Shown in pieces: positions 41,701 to 53,225 of a stretch of 64,000 nt of DNA (positions are counted from its first letter, which is position 1; each line of letters begins with the position of its first letter). Position numbers and translations under genes: made by a program. The notes under the pieces are model-generated. The model saw only the letters and a program-made list of their open reading frames with translations, was not told the origin of the DNA and ran no database searches. The stretch is taken from NCBI GenBank assembly GCA_009993005.1, contig JAACUH010000071.1, forward strand, positions 22,696 through 86,695. Direction: 5' to 3'. The DNA is from Rhodobacterales bacterium (GTDB taxonomy: Bacteria > Pseudomonadota > Alphaproteobacteria > Rhodobacterales > Rhodobacteraceae).

Positions 41701-43854
41701 ATGACCGATCTGCCCGGCGTTCCCGCAGCCCTTGCCCGCGCCCTTGCCGACAAGGGCTATGCCACGCTCACTCCGGTGCAGGAGGCGATGTGCGACCCTG
41801 CGCTCGCCGGGCGTGATGTGCTGGTCTCGGCGCAGACCGGGTCGGGCAAGACGGTGGCCTTTGGCCTTGCCATGGCGGCGGGGCTGCTCGACGGCAGGGA
41901 TCGCTTTGCTGCGGCGGCGGTGCCGCTCGCGCTCATCATCGCGCCGACGCGAGAGCTGGCGTTGCAGGTGCAGCGCGAGCTTGACTGGCTCTACGCCCCC
42001 ACGGGTGCCGTGATCGCAAGCTGCGTGGGCGGCATGGACATGCGGGCAGAGCGGCGCGTGCTCGACCGGGGCGCGCATATCGTGGTGGGCACGCCGGGGC
42101 GGATCAAGGACCATATCCTGCGCACGTCGCTCGACCTTTCGGGGTTGCAGGTGGCGGTTCTGGACGAGGCGGACGAGATGCTCGACCTGGGGTTCCGCGA
42201 GGATCTGGAGTTCATCCTGCAGGCCGCACCCGAGACGCGACGCACGCTGCTCTTTTCCGCCACCGTGTCACGCGGGATCGCCGCGCTGGCCAAGGACTAT
42301 CAGCGCGACGCCGTGCGCGTGGCGACCGAGGCGGAACGCGAGCAGCATATCGACATCGAATACCGCGCGATGGTCGTGGACAATGCCGACCGTGAAAACG
42401 CCATCGTCAATGTGCTGCGCTACTACGAGGCAAAGAATGCGCTGGTCTTTTGCGGCACGCGGGCGACGGTCAACCACCTGACGGCACGCTTCAACAATCG
42501 CGGCTTTGCCGTGGTGGCCCTGTCGGGAGAGCTGTCGCAATCCGAGCGGACGAATGCGCTGCAGGCGATGCGCGACGGGCGCGCGCGGGTCTGTGTGGCG
42601 ACTGACGTGGCCGCGCGGGGCATCGACCTGCCGGGGCTCGAACTGGTCGTGCATGCCGATCTGCCCACCAACCGCGAGACGCTGCTGCACCGTTCCGGCC
42701 GCACCGGGCGGGCGGGCAACAAGGGGGTGTCGGCGCTGATCGTGCCGCACAACGCGCGCAAGAAGGCCGAGCGCCTCTTGGCCGCAGCCGGCGTGTCGGC
42801 CGGCTGGGGGCCTGCGCCTTCGGCCGAGGAGGTGACGCGGCGCGATACCGAGCGGCTGCTGGCCTCGCCGATCTTTGCCGCACCCGGGACGGCCGCCGAG
42901 GCCGATCTGGTGGCGCTGCTGCTCTCGGCCTTCACGCCAGAGGCGATCACCGCGGGTTTCGTGCGCCAGTACATGGCCGCACGCTCTGCCCCCGAGGACC
43001 TGCGCGCGGCTGACAGCAAGGCGCCGGTGCGGCTCGATGCGGCCAATTCCGTCTGGATCAGCGTGGCGCTGGGGGCGGCGCAAGGGGCCGAGCCGCGCCG
43101 CCTGCTGCCGATGCTCTGCCGCGCGGGCGACCTCACGCGCGGCGATATCGGCGCGATCCGGGTGCAGGACCATGAGACGCTGGTGCAGTTGAGCGCCGCA
43201 AGCGCCGACCGGTTCTGGAAGGCGATCGGACCGGAGGCGCGTATCGAGGGTGGGGTCGCCGTCACCCGCCGCGACGATGCGGCGAAGTCCGGCCCCGCCA
43301 CGCCTGCGCCGGCCACACCGCGCCCGGCTACGGTGACACGCTTGTCGCCGCCCGCCCAGGTCGAGCCGAGCCCCGAACAACAACGCCCCGAACAACAGCG
43401 TCCCGTGCAGGTCGATGCGCCCGCACGCGCACCGGCACCGGCACCCGCACCGGCGGCCGGGCCGGACCCGGCACGCCAGACCCGCCCCGACGCGCCGAAG
43501 CCGCGGCGTGACGGCCCAGCGCCCGGTGGGCCGAAACCCCATGCCCGCGGCCCGCGGCCCCCCCGCGACGACGCCAGATCCGCCGCACCCAAACCACCGC
43601 GGGCCCCGCGCAAACCCGGCCAACTGGCGGCACGCCCCGCCGCGGATGTCGCACCCGGTGCCGTCACCGAATACCGAGCCCGCCCGCAGGCCGACGCGCC
43701 GGGCCGCCCGGCTGCGGGCAAGCCACGCTTCAAGAGCAAGGGGCCGGGCATGGGCTTTGAGGGGCGCAAACCCGGTGCTGGAAAGCCGGGTGGCAAACCG
43801 GGGCACCGGCCCGGCGACAAGCCCGGCGGCACCAAGCCCCCGGGCAAAGGCTGA
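41701..43854 (+). CDS. DEAD-box RNA helicase with long basic Pro-rich tail
   Basis: A 717-residue protein. The helicase core has AQTGSGKT (44-51), PTRELA, GTPGRI, DEAD (155-158), SAT, ATDVAARGID and HRSGRTGRAG. A DbpA-type RNA-binding domain follows (about 435-505, VWISVALGAAQG). The final 190 residues are low-complexity Pro/Ala/Arg/Lys, including two 15-bp EQQRP repeats. The core resembles the DbpA/CsdA branch, which acts in ribosome assembly or RNA decay. A pair of CGTACG palindromes lies just after the stop. Confidence 0.92.
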   Translation: MTDLPGVPAALARALADKGYATLTPVQEAMCDPALAGRDVLVSAQTGSGKTVAFGLAMAAGLLDGRDRFAAAAVPLALIIAPTRELALQVQRELDWLYAPTGAVIASCVGGMDMRAERRVLDRGAHIVVGTPGRIKDHILRTSLDLSGLQVAVLDEADEMLDLGFREDLEFILQAAPETRRTLLFSATVSRGIAALAKDYQRDAVRVATEAEREQHIDIEYRAMVVDNADRENAIVNVLRYYEAKNALVFCGTRATVNHLTARFNNRGFAVVALSGELSQSERTNALQAMRDGRARVCVATDVAARGIDLPGLELVVHADLPTNRETLLHRSGRTGRAGNKGVSALIVPHNARKKAERLLAAAGVSAGWGPAPSAEEVTRRDTERLLASPIFAAPGTAAEADLVALLLSAFTPEAITAGFVRQYMAARSAPEDLRAADSKAPVRLDAANSVWISVALGAAQGAEPRRLLPMLCRAGDLTRGDIGAIRVQDHETLVQLSAASADRFWKAIGPEARIEGGVAVTRRDDAAKSGPATPAPATPRPATVTRLSPPAQVEPSPEQQRPEQQRPVQVDAPARAPAPAPAPAAGPDPARQTRPDAPKPRRDGPAPGGPKPHARGPRPPRDDARSAAPKPPRAPRKPGQLAARPAADVAPGAVTEYRARPQADAPGRPAAGKPRFKSKGPGMGFEGRKPGAGKPGGKPGHRPGDKPGGTKPPGKG

Positions 43855-43868
43855 CCGCCGCGCGGGTC

Positions 43869-43918
43869 AAAATTCTTCGTACGAAGAATTTTCAAAGAAT
43901 TTTCGTACGAAAATTCTT
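43869..43918. repeat. Paired perfect palindromes centred on CGTACG, copy 1
   Basis: Two perfect 24-bp palindromes, 43869-43892 (AAAATTCTT CGTACG AAG...) and 43895-43918 (AAGAATTTT CGTACG AAAATT...), separated by 2 bp. They lie between the convergent helicase and GNAT genes and could act as a bidirectional terminator. Confidence 0.92.
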
Positions 43919-43929
43919 GGCTCCGCGCG

Positions 43930-44379
43930 CTAGAGCATGTCCGTCATCACCCGGTCGCCCGGGCGAGCGGCAAAGCCGACCTTGCTGCAAAACGCCATGG
44001 CGGCTGCGTCCGCATCGCTCAGCCGCACATTCAGCGCCCTGACCCCGCCTTGCGCGAGCGACACCGCCACCGCATGGAGCACCTCGGTCCCGATGCCGCG
44101 CCGCCGCACCGAGGGGCGCACAAAGACATCCTCGATCCATCCCTCGAGCCCCGCCAGCGCCACCGACCAGCCGAACGCGACAACGACATAGCCCAGCGGC
44201 GCCCGCTGCGGTCCGATCAGCCAGACCGCGCCATGCGGGCTGCCGTCGAGCAGAGGCCGCACCGCCTTGCGCCGATGGGCATCGTCAAAAGTCAGGGCGC
44301 GCTCTGCATGGCCGCGCGCCATCAACGCCACAAGTGCCTCGATGTCATCGGGCCGGGCCAGGTGGATGGCGGTGCTCAC
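43930..44379 (-). CDS. GNAT-family N-acetyltransferase
   Basis: 149 residues from a GTG at 44377-44379 that overlaps the nucleoside hydrolase stop (GTGA). The acetyl-CoA loop is FVRPSVRRRGIGTEVL (R-R-x-G-I-G type), with GWIEDVFV before it and AMAFCSKVGF near the end. It transfers an acetyl group to an unknown amine. Translational coupling with the nucleoside hydrolase suggests a shared role, but none can be named. Confidence 0.85.
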   Translation of the reverse strand: MSTAIHLARPDDIEALVALMARGHAERALTFDDAHRRKAVRPLLDGSPHGAVWLIGPQRAPLGYVVVAFGWSVALAGLEGWIEDVFVRPSVRRRGIGTEVLHAVAVSLAQGGVRALNVRLSDADAAAMAFCSKVGFAARPGDRVMTDML

Positions 44380-45317
44380 AGCCGCGCCAGCCTCTCGGCC
44401 AGGAGCGCATAGAAGCCTTCGGCGGCGATCTCCCCCATGAACTTCGCGTTGCGGGGCCGGTTGGTGATGCCCCACCAATCCGCGACCGTCATGCCAAGTG
44501 TCAGTTCGGACGCGGTTTCGATCTCGACGTTGATCAGACGACCGGTAAAGAGTTCGGGCCGGATCAGGAAGGCGATCACGCAGGGGTCATGCAGCGGTGC
44601 CCCCTCCGAGCCGTATTTCTCCATGTCGAAGCGTTCGAAAAAATCTGTCCAGGCCGCGACATGATCGCCCACCGTGCTGCCCATCGCGCGGAACGCGTCG
44701 ATCCGTTCGCGCGTGGTGAGCGCCTTGTGCGTCACATCGAGCGGCATCACGGTCAGCGGCACGCCAGCGCCAAAGACGATCTTCGCGGCCTCGGGATCGA
44801 CAAAGATGTTGAATTCGGCCGCCGGCGTGATGTTGCCCACCTCGAAATAGGCCCCGCCCATCAGCACGATCTGCGCCACGCGGCCGATCACGTCCGGCGC
44901 GCGCTCAAAGGCGGTGGCGACATTGGTGAGCGGCCCCAAGGGGCAGAGCGTGACGGTGCCGGGCGCCTCGCGCCGCAACGTCTCGATGATGAAATCCACC
45001 CCATGCTGCGCCTGAAGCGGCATCGTCGGCTCCGCCATCGGTGGCCCGTCGAGGCCGGTCTTGCCATGCACATGCTCCGCCGTGACCAGCGGCCGCGCAA
45101 GCGGCCTGTCGCAGCCGGCAAAGACCTTGACGTCGCGCCGCCCGGCCAGTTCGCAGACGATCCGCGCATTGCGCTCGGTGAGCGCGAGGGGCACGTTTCC
45201 GGCCACCGCCGTGATGCCCAGCACCTCGATCTCTTCGGGGCTGGCCAGCGCGAGAAGGATCGCCACGGCATCGTCCTGGCCGGGGTCGGTGTCGATGATG
45301 ATCTTGCGCGGGGTCAT
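44376..45317 (-). CDS. Nucleoside hydrolase
   Basis: 313 residues from the ATG at 45315-45317. The calcium-binding IIIDTDPGQDDAVA (Asp9, Asp11, Asp14, Asp15) is the family signature. VLMGGAYFEVGNITPAAEFNIFVDPEAA and HDPCVIAFL complete the metal and ribose sites. It cleaves the N-glycosidic bond of nucleosides (pyrimidine-preferring or general; the sequence does not decide). It is followed by the coupled GNAT gene. Confidence 0.92.
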   Translation of the reverse strand: MTPRKIIIDTDPGQDDAVAILLALASPEEIEVLGITAVAGNVPLALTERNARIVCELAGRRDVKVFAGCDRPLARPLVTAEHVHGKTGLDGPPMAEPTMPLQAQHGVDFIIETLRREAPGTVTLCPLGPLTNVATAFERAPDVIGRVAQIVLMGGAYFEVGNITPAAEFNIFVDPEAAKIVFGAGVPLTVMPLDVTHKALTTRERIDAFRAMGSTVGDHVAAWTDFFERFDMEKYGSEGAPLHDPCVIAFLIRPELFTGRLINVEIETASELTLGMTVADWWGITNRPRNAKFMGEIAAEGFYALLAERLARL

Positions 45318-45651
45318 GGCGATCCTGTCTGGCTGGCGTGTTGGGCGGCACCAAATCAGGATTGCCGGGGGGAATCCAGCCTTTGCGGTCGCGTCCTGCG
45401 CGGGCCGGTCCCGGCGCCGACGGCGGTGCCTTGCCGATGGGCGGCCGCGGCGCCGGTCATCTCTTGCCGAGATGGCGCGCGCCGGCCGCATTGCGCAAGG
45501 CGCCGCCGGTCGTCGAAGGCCATTTGCGCCCGACCCCGCCGAGATCGGCCAACGGGTCCGCCATGGCTGGCGTCAGGGCAGGGGCCCGCGCAGAACAGTC
45601 AGCGAGGTCGCAACGACCTCGTCCATGTCCCCTGAAACAGGAGTTTCATCC
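45318..45651. other. Gap between the nucleoside hydrolase and EF-hand genes
   Basis: About 330 bp without a convincing gene. The right end has an 8-bp inverted repeat, CGAGGTCG-CAA-CGACCTCG (45603-45621), 31 bp before the EF-hand start, a possible operator or leader hairpin. Nothing else is recognised. Confidence 0.55.
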
Positions 45652-45918
45652 ATGACACCCAAATCCCGCAACCTGATGGCGGTCCTTGTCCTGTGCGGCG
45701 GCGCGTTCGCAGCGCTGCCCGCTCTGGCGCAAGAGCCCGATGCGGCGATCGATGTGAACGGCGACGGTTTCTACAGCTTTCCCGAGATGCTCGCCGTCTA
45801 TGCCGACATGACCGAGGAGGGCTTCAGAACGATCGACGCCAACGGCGATGGCCTGATCGACATGGAGGAGTTCGCCGCCGCAACCGAGGCGGGCCTGCTC
45901 ACACCGCCCGAAGGCTGA
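45652..45918 (+). CDS. Secreted EF-hand protein
   Basis: An 88-residue protein with a signal peptide (LMAVLVLCGGAFAALPALAQ) and two EF-hand loops, DVNGDGFYSFPE and DANGDGLIDMEE, each with Asp/Asn at positions 1, 3, 5 and Glu at 12. It should bind calcium in the periplasm or outside. ACAGGAG precedes the ATG. A perfect inverted repeat lies upstream, and a degenerate tandem array lies directly downstream. Confidence 0.85.
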   Translation: MTPKSRNLMAVLVLCGGAFAALPALAQEPDAAIDVNGDGFYSFPEMLAVYADMTEEGFRTIDANGDGLIDMEEFAAATEAGLLTPPEG

Positions 45919-45934
45919 CCAGAACGGCCCGGGC

Positions 45935-46070
45935 CGCGCTAAATGCGGGCCGCGCTCAAGCTTGGCCGAACTCAAGCCTGGCCGCGCTAAATCCGGGCCC
46001 ATATCTGGCCCAGACCGGGCCCATATCAGGCCCGGATCATGCCCGGATCAGGCCCGGATCAGGCCCGGGC
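45935..46070. repeat. Compound array: 16-bp units (4) then 11-bp units (3)
   Basis: Four 16-bp units, CGCGCT(A/C)AA..C.GGC-like (45935-45998), are followed by a diverged stretch, then three 11-bp units of GCCCGGATCA(G/T) (46030-46062) and a partial one. It lies between the EF-hand gene and ilvN, which converge on it. Confidence 0.85.
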
Positions 46071-46112
46071 CGCCCCCACCCAATTCCATCCCCGGATGCG
46101 CGGGGGCGGCCG

Positions 46113-46685
46113 TCAGTGCTTTGCGGCGGCGCCGCGCGACAATGCTGCAACACCGGTGCGCGCGACCTCGCGCAAGCCCAGCGGCCGCATCAGCTCGGCG
46201 AAGGCATCGATCTTTTCGCTGGTGCCGGTGATCTCGAACACAAAGCTCTCGAGCGTCGAATCGACCACATTGGCGCGAAAGATGTCGGCCAGCCGCAGGG
46301 CCTCGACGCGCGCATCGCCTTTGCCGGCCACCTTGAACAGGCCCAGTTCGCGCTCGACCGCCGGCCCTTCGGCGGTGAGGTCGATCACCTCGTGCACCGG
46401 CACGATGCGGCCCAGTTGCGCCTCGATCTGGTCGATGACATGGGGCGTGCCGCGCGTCACGATGGTCATGCGCGAGCGGTGGCCGCTGTGATCGATCTCG
46501 GCCACGGTCAGGCTTTCGATATTGTAGCCCCGCCCGGAGAACAGACCGATGACACGGGCCAGCACGCCGGGTTCGTTTTCGACCACGATGGCCAGCGTGT
46601 GCCGCTCTTCCACGCTGCTGTGCGTGTCGCGCAGGTTGTAGGCGGAGTGGCTCGTCGAGCCTTTCTTGATCTTCAATGCCGACAT
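46113..46685 (-). CDS. ilvN: Acetolactate synthase small (regulatory) subunit
   Basis: 190 residues from the ATG at 46683-46685, with AGAGGG at good spacing (an ATG 9 bp upstream lies on top of that site). The ACT domain has HTLAIVVENEPGVLARVIGLFSGRGYNIESLTV, the valine-binding region, and the C-terminal domain has VARTGVAALSRG. It binds valine and restrains the large subunit. It follows ilvB on the same strand, separated by a pair of CGTACG palindromes. Confidence 0.93.
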   Translation of the reverse strand: MSALKIKKGSTSHSAYNLRDTHSSVEERHTLAIVVENEPGVLARVIGLFSGRGYNIESLTVAEIDHSGHRSRMTIVTRGTPHVIDQIEAQLGRIVPVHEVIDLTAEGPAVERELGLFKVAGKGDARVEALRLADIFRANVVDSTLESFVFEITGTSEKIDAFAELMRPLGLREVARTGVAALSRGAAAKH

Positions 46686-46714
46686 CGGTCGCATCCCTCT
46701 TCCATTCGCGCGCC

Positions 46715-46764
46715 AAGATTTTTCGTACGAAAAATCTTTGAAAAATCTTCGTACGAAGATTTTT
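46715..46764. repeat. Paired perfect palindromes centred on CGTACG, copy 2
   Basis: Two perfect 24-bp palindromes, 46715-46738 (AAGATTTTT CGTACG AAAAATCTT) and 46741-46764 (AAAAATCTT CGTACG AAGATTTTT), lie in the 82-bp gap between ilvB and ilvN. The inner arms of one are the outer arms of the other. Confidence 0.92.
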
Positions 46765-46767
46765 TGC

Positions 46768-48537
<1,770 letters not shown>

Positions 48538-48577
48538 TGTCGCCTCTCCGTCCATCCGTCTCACCTGCCTTGCGCAT

Positions 48578-48602
48578 AAAAAAGCCCCCGGTTTTCGGGG
48601 GC
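48578..48602 (-). terminator. ilvBN leader attenuator (rho-independent terminator)
   Basis: On the minus strand a 7-bp stem, GCCCCCG with CGGGGGC, closes a GAAAAC-type loop and is followed by six U residues, 41 bp before the ilvB ATG. A 9-mer at 48601-48609 that overlaps the 5' arm can instead pair perfectly with 48636-48644 in the leader peptide codons, giving an antiterminator. Confidence 0.88.
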
Positions 48603-48628
48603 GCATGGGAACCTCACTGGGTCAACCG

Positions 48629-48676
48629 TCACCGGCCCATGCGCATCCTCACCCGTCCTACAAGAATATCGACCAT
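48629..48676 (-). CDS. ilvBN leader peptide (15 aa)
   Basis: The frame from ATG (48674-48676) to TGA reads MVDILVGRVRMRMGR. Five of the 15 residues are Val, Ile or Leu, and three of these codons (ATT, CTT, GTA) are uncommon in this GC-rich genome. AGAAGG lies nine bases upstream. The last codons contain GCGCATGGG (48636-48644), which pairs with CCCATGCGC before the terminator. Ribosome stalling at the branched-chain codons would free this segment and allow read-through into ilvB. Confidence 0.82.
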   Translation of the reverse strand: MVDILVGRVRMRMGR

Positions 48677-48705
48677 CTGCTGGCACCTTCTCTTTGCGTG
48701 GGCGG

Positions 48706-48735
48706 ACCATATGCATGCCCATTGCCGGGCGTCAA
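48706..48735 (-). promoter_or_regulatory. Probable ilvBN promoter
   Basis: TTGACG (48730-48735 on the minus strand), an 18-bp spacer and TATGGT (48706-48711). This would start RNA near 48699, about 23 nt before the leader peptide ATG, which fits an attenuator leader. Confidence 0.6.
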
Positions 48736-48795
48736 CCGGGCTTCGTGGATAATATGTCGCAATTCGACGTTTTGCCGCAACTTTCTTTCTGCGGA

Positions 48796-49440
48796 TCAGG
48801 CGCCGGTGCCCTGCAACACGCCGTGTTCCATCGCATAGCGCGTCAGCCCGGCGGTCGAGGAGATGCCCAGCTTGCGCTTGATGTTCTTGCGATGGGTCTC
48901 GACCGTGCGCACCGAGATGCCAAAGACCAGCGCCACCTCCTTGTTCGACTGCCCCTGGGCCAGTTGCAGCAGGATCGACTGCTCGCGCGAGGTGAGCGGC
49001 TCGCGCCCGTCCGTACTGCGCGGCTCGAGCGAGCCCTGCGCGCCGGTGCACAGGTAGCGCTGGCCCGCCATGACCGTGTCGATGGCGATGCGGACCTCTT
49101 CGGTCGGCACGTCCTTGAGCACATAGCCCATCGCGCCATGCGCCAGCGCGGTCGAGATGTATTCGGCGCTGTCATGCATCGACAGGATCAGGATGCGCGT
49201 CTGCGGCCGGCGTTCGAGGATGATTTCGGTCGCGGTCAGCCCGTTCATCACCGGCATGTTGAGGTCGAGCAGCATCACATCGGGCGCCAGCCGCACCACG
49301 GCGTCGATCGCCTCCTGCCCGTTGCACAGGGTGCCCACGACATTGATGTCCTCATAGGTCTCGAGGATCGCCTGGATGCCCTCGGCCACCATCGGGTGAT
49401 CGTCCACGATGACGACGCGGATCTGCGGTCTGGCTGTCAT
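48796..49440 (-). CDS. NarL/LuxR-family response regulator
   Basis: A 214-residue protein. The receiver domain has VVIVDDHPMV and the phospho-acceptor Asp59 in DVMLLDLNMPVMNG. The C-terminal LuxR helix-turn-helix has LTSREQSILLQLAQGQSNKEVA and SVRTVETHRKNIKRKLG. Its start overlaps the kinase stop as ATGA, so they form a two-component pair. It is likely to control the divergent TRAP transporter operon (inference from position). Confidence 0.93.
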   Translation of the reverse strand: MTARPQIRVVIVDDHPMVAEGIQAILETYEDINVVGTLCNGQEAIDAVVRLAPDVMLLDLNMPVMNGLTATEIILERRPQTRILILSMHDSAEYISTALAHGAMGYVLKDVPTEEVRIAIDTVMAGQRYLCTGAQGSLEPRSTDGREPLTSREQSILLQLAQGQSNKEVALVFGISVRTVETHRKNIKRKLGISSTAGLTRYAMEHGVLQGTGA

Positions 49441-50885
49441 GCGCTCTCTCTGTTGCGGCTTTCGGGGGGGAGCATGTGGCTGAGCGGGACCTGCGCCGTG
49501 ATCACGGTGCCCGCCTCGGTCGACATGATGCGCAGCCTGCCGCCAAGCTGTTCCATCCGTTCGGACATGTTGCGCAGGCCCAGACCGCCGCCGGCGGCGG
49601 ACTGGTGGCGATTGCCGGGCAGGCCCTCCATGCCGCGGCCGTTGTCGCTGATCCGCAGGATCGCGCCGTTGCGGTCGCCGCGGATGCTCAGCGTGACCTT
49701 GCTCGCCTTGGCATGGCGTTCGATATTGGTCAGCGCCTCCTGCGCGATGCGGTAGAGCGCGATCTTGGCCTCCTGGTCGAGCCTGTTGCGAAACACCACC
49801 GTTTCGAACTGCACCTCGATCCCGGTGCGGGTGCGGAAATCGTCGGTCAGCGTCTTGAGCGCGGGGCCAAGCCCGAGATCGTCGAGCACGCCGGGGCGCA
49901 GGTCGCGGCTGATGCGGCGCACCTCCTGGATCGCGCCGCTGAGCGAGGCGATCCCCTTGTCGAGGCTCTCGCCCGCGCGCGTGTCGTTCAGTAACAGCCG
50001 CCGGCGCGCCAGTTCGAGCGCGTAGCGCACGCCGACCAGGATCTGGCTGATGCTGTCGTGCAGCTCGCGCGCGACGCGGCCGCGCTCTTCTTCCTGGGTG
50101 TCGATCACGCGCTGGGTGAGGTCCTTGAGCTTGCCATCCGCGAGCCGCCGTTCGCGCATGTTGAGCAGCAGCCCCGACAGGAACACGACCAGCAGGGCCA
50201 CGATCGCGATACCCGCGATGTAGAAAGTCGTCTGGCGCGCGCGCGCCTCGACTTCGGCACGGGCAGAGGCGACGGTGTCGAGCACTTCGTCGATGAAGAT
50301 CCCCGTGCCCACGACCCAGCGCCAGTCCTGCAGACCATTGACATAGACGATCATCCGGCCGGTTTCGCCGGTCGTGGGCTTGGGCCAGTCAAAGGTGTGA
50401 TAGCCGCCGCCCGCGCGCGCTATGCGGATCAGCTCGTCCGTGATCGGCGTGCCGCGCGCATCGGTCAGCCCCAGCCAGTTGCGGTTGATCAGATGCGTCT
50501 GGCGCGGCGCGACGAGGTTGTTGCCGTCATAGTCGAACACAAAGAAATAGCCGTCGGGTCCGTAGAGCATCGAGGAGAGGATGCGCGTCACCTCGAGCTT
50601 GGCGCGCGCGTCGTCGGGGCCGGCGCGACCGTAGATGTTCACAAAGGCCGTGCGCGCGATGGACAGGTAGTTCTTGAGCTCTTCGCGCTTGGCCTCGATC
50701 AGTTGCACCTCGAGCGCCGCGATCTCGCGATCGGCAAGCTGGCGCGACTGATAGCTCACCACAAAGGCAATCAGCGTCACCGCGGCGACAAGCGGCAATG
50801 TGGCGAGAAGGAAAACCTTCTTGCGATAGGTGAGCGACAGGCTCTGCGCGAGTCGCCCCACGGTGCGTGCGGCCAGGGCGGTCAT
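49437..50885 (-). CDS. Cache-domain sensor histidine kinase
   Basis: 482 residues from the ATG at 50883-50885. A membrane helix (about 25-45) is followed by a periplasmic single Cache domain (MLYGPDGYFFVFDYDGNNLVAP, GLQDWRWVVGTGIFIDEV), a second helix (IAIVALLVVFLSGLLL), a HisKA_3 domain with ERGRVARELHDSISQI, and an HATPase with ISDNGRGMEGLPG. Cache domains often bind small carboxylates or amino acids. With the coupled regulator and divergent dctPQM, it probably senses the transported substrate. Confidence 0.93.
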   Translation of the reverse strand: MTALAARTVGRLAQSLSLTYRKKVFLLATLPLVAAVTLIAFVVSYQSRQLADREIAALEVQLIEAKREELKNYLSIARTAFVNIYGRAGPDDARAKLEVTRILSSMLYGPDGYFFVFDYDGNNLVAPRQTHLINRNWLGLTDARGTPITDELIRIARAGGGYHTFDWPKPTTGETGRMIVYVNGLQDWRWVVGTGIFIDEVLDTVASARAEVEARARQTTFYIAGIAIVALLVVFLSGLLLNMRERRLADGKLKDLTQRVIDTQEEERGRVARELHDSISQILVGVRYALELARRRLLLNDTRAGESLDKGIASLSGAIQEVRRISRDLRPGVLDDLGLGPALKTLTDDFRTRTGIEVQFETVVFRNRLDQEAKIALYRIAQEALTNIERHAKASKVTLSIRGDRNGAILRISDNGRGMEGLPGNRHQSAAGGGLGLRNMSERMEQLGGRLRIMSTEAGTVITAQVPLSHMLPPESRNRESA

Positions 50886-51099
50886 GGTGATTCGATACGC
50901 CGGATCAGCGCGCGAATCAAAGTGCAATGCAGCGGGGCCGGGGCCTGTTAGCGCTGCCAGCGCGCCAGAACCTGTCGCGAGACGGGCAAAATACGCAATA
51001 CTCGGTATTCCCGAACCAACGGCGCGGCGCTAGTATCCGCCATCACCAACGACCGCGCCCAGGGAGAGGGCAGGTCAAACATCCTTGGGAGGATACCGG

Positions 51100-52182
<1,083 letters not shown>

Positions 52183-52277
52183 ACCCGCCAGGAGCGGACG
52201 CGCATCCGGGGCCGGGCCAGCAATGGCCCGGCACTGACCGGTGCGCGTGCGCGACGCGGACAACGGGGGAGGAGCAT

Positions 52278-53192
52278 ATGGAACTTGTCGAAGCTTGGGG
52301 CGGCACCAACGCAGGCTGGCTTGCCGCGCATCTGATCGAAGCCTTCTGGAACCTCGGCTATGCGCTCGCGCATCCGGCGCTCTGGCTCGACTGGTCGAAC
52401 CCCGAAGCGCTGATGCGCTTCATCTATTACGGGGCCTCGGTCGAGCTGTTCTTTGTGGCTCTTGTCCTGTTCCTGCTGGTGACGGCCATCGGCATGATCT
52501 GGAACGGTTTCATGTGGGGCATCGTGCGCGGGCTCGAGGGTTTCGCCAACACCGTCGGGCGGTTCGCTGCCTGGGCCGGGCTCGCCATGGTGCTGCAACA
52601 GATCGTCATCATCTTTATGCAGCGCGTCTTTGCGGTGTCTCAGATGTCGTTCGGCTTTGGCAAGGTGGTGACCTTCGACATCAGCTGGTGGAGCGAGGAA
52701 CTCAAGCTTTACAATGCGATGGTGGTCACTCTTTGCGTGGCCTACACCTTTGTGCAGGGTGGCCATGTGCGGGTGGACCTGGTCTATGCCCCGGCCCGCT
52801 ACCGCGTGAAAAAGGCGATCGACATGTTCGGCTCGCTGTTTTTCATGTTGCCCGCGGTGACGCTGATCTGGCTCTACGCCTGGTTTTTCTTCTGGCGCAA
52901 CATGGTCGTGCCGACGGTCTCGGCCTCGGACCCGCTTGACCGGATGCTGGCCAAGGCGCGCGCGCTGCGCTGGAACATCGAGACAATCGGCTTTTCGCCC
53001 AACGGCTTCAACGCCTATTTCCTGTTCAAGGTGCTGCTCCTGGCTTTCACCGCGATGGTGATGCTGCAGGCGGTCACGTTCTTCTACCGCTCTTATCTGG
53101 AGTGGAAGGAAGGCCCGCTGAGCGAGGGCAATTTCCTCGACAAGGATGAAATCGGCGATCCCACGGCTGAACTGGTGGCCAAGATCCACTGA
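52278..53192 (+). CDS. dctQ: TRAP transporter small permease
   Basis: A 304-residue protein, longer than the roughly 170-200 residues of most DctQ proteins, with an extended N-terminal half containing extra membrane segments (LMRFIYYGASVELFFVALVLFLLVTAIG) before the DctQ core (VVTLCVAYTFVQGGHVRVDLVY). GGGGGAGGAG precedes the ATG. It pairs with DctM to drive sodium-coupled uptake. The long form is consistent with the TakP-type subfamily. Confidence 0.88.
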   Translation: MELVEAWGGTNAGWLAAHLIEAFWNLGYALAHPALWLDWSNPEALMRFIYYGASVELFFVALVLFLLVTAIGMIWNGFMWGIVRGLEGFANTVGRFAAWAGLAMVLQQIVIIFMQRVFAVSQMSFGFGKVVTFDISWWSEELKLYNAMVVTLCVAYTFVQGGHVRVDLVYAPARYRVKKAIDMFGSLFFMLPAVTLIWLYAWFFFWRNMVVPTVSASDPLDRMLAKARALRWNIETIGFSPNGFNAYFLFKVLLLAFTAMVMLQAVTFFYRSYLEWKEGPLSEGNFLDKDEIGDPTAELVAKIH

Positions 53193-53225
53193 CCCGCGGC
53201 CCCAACACTTACAGGCGGACACCAC

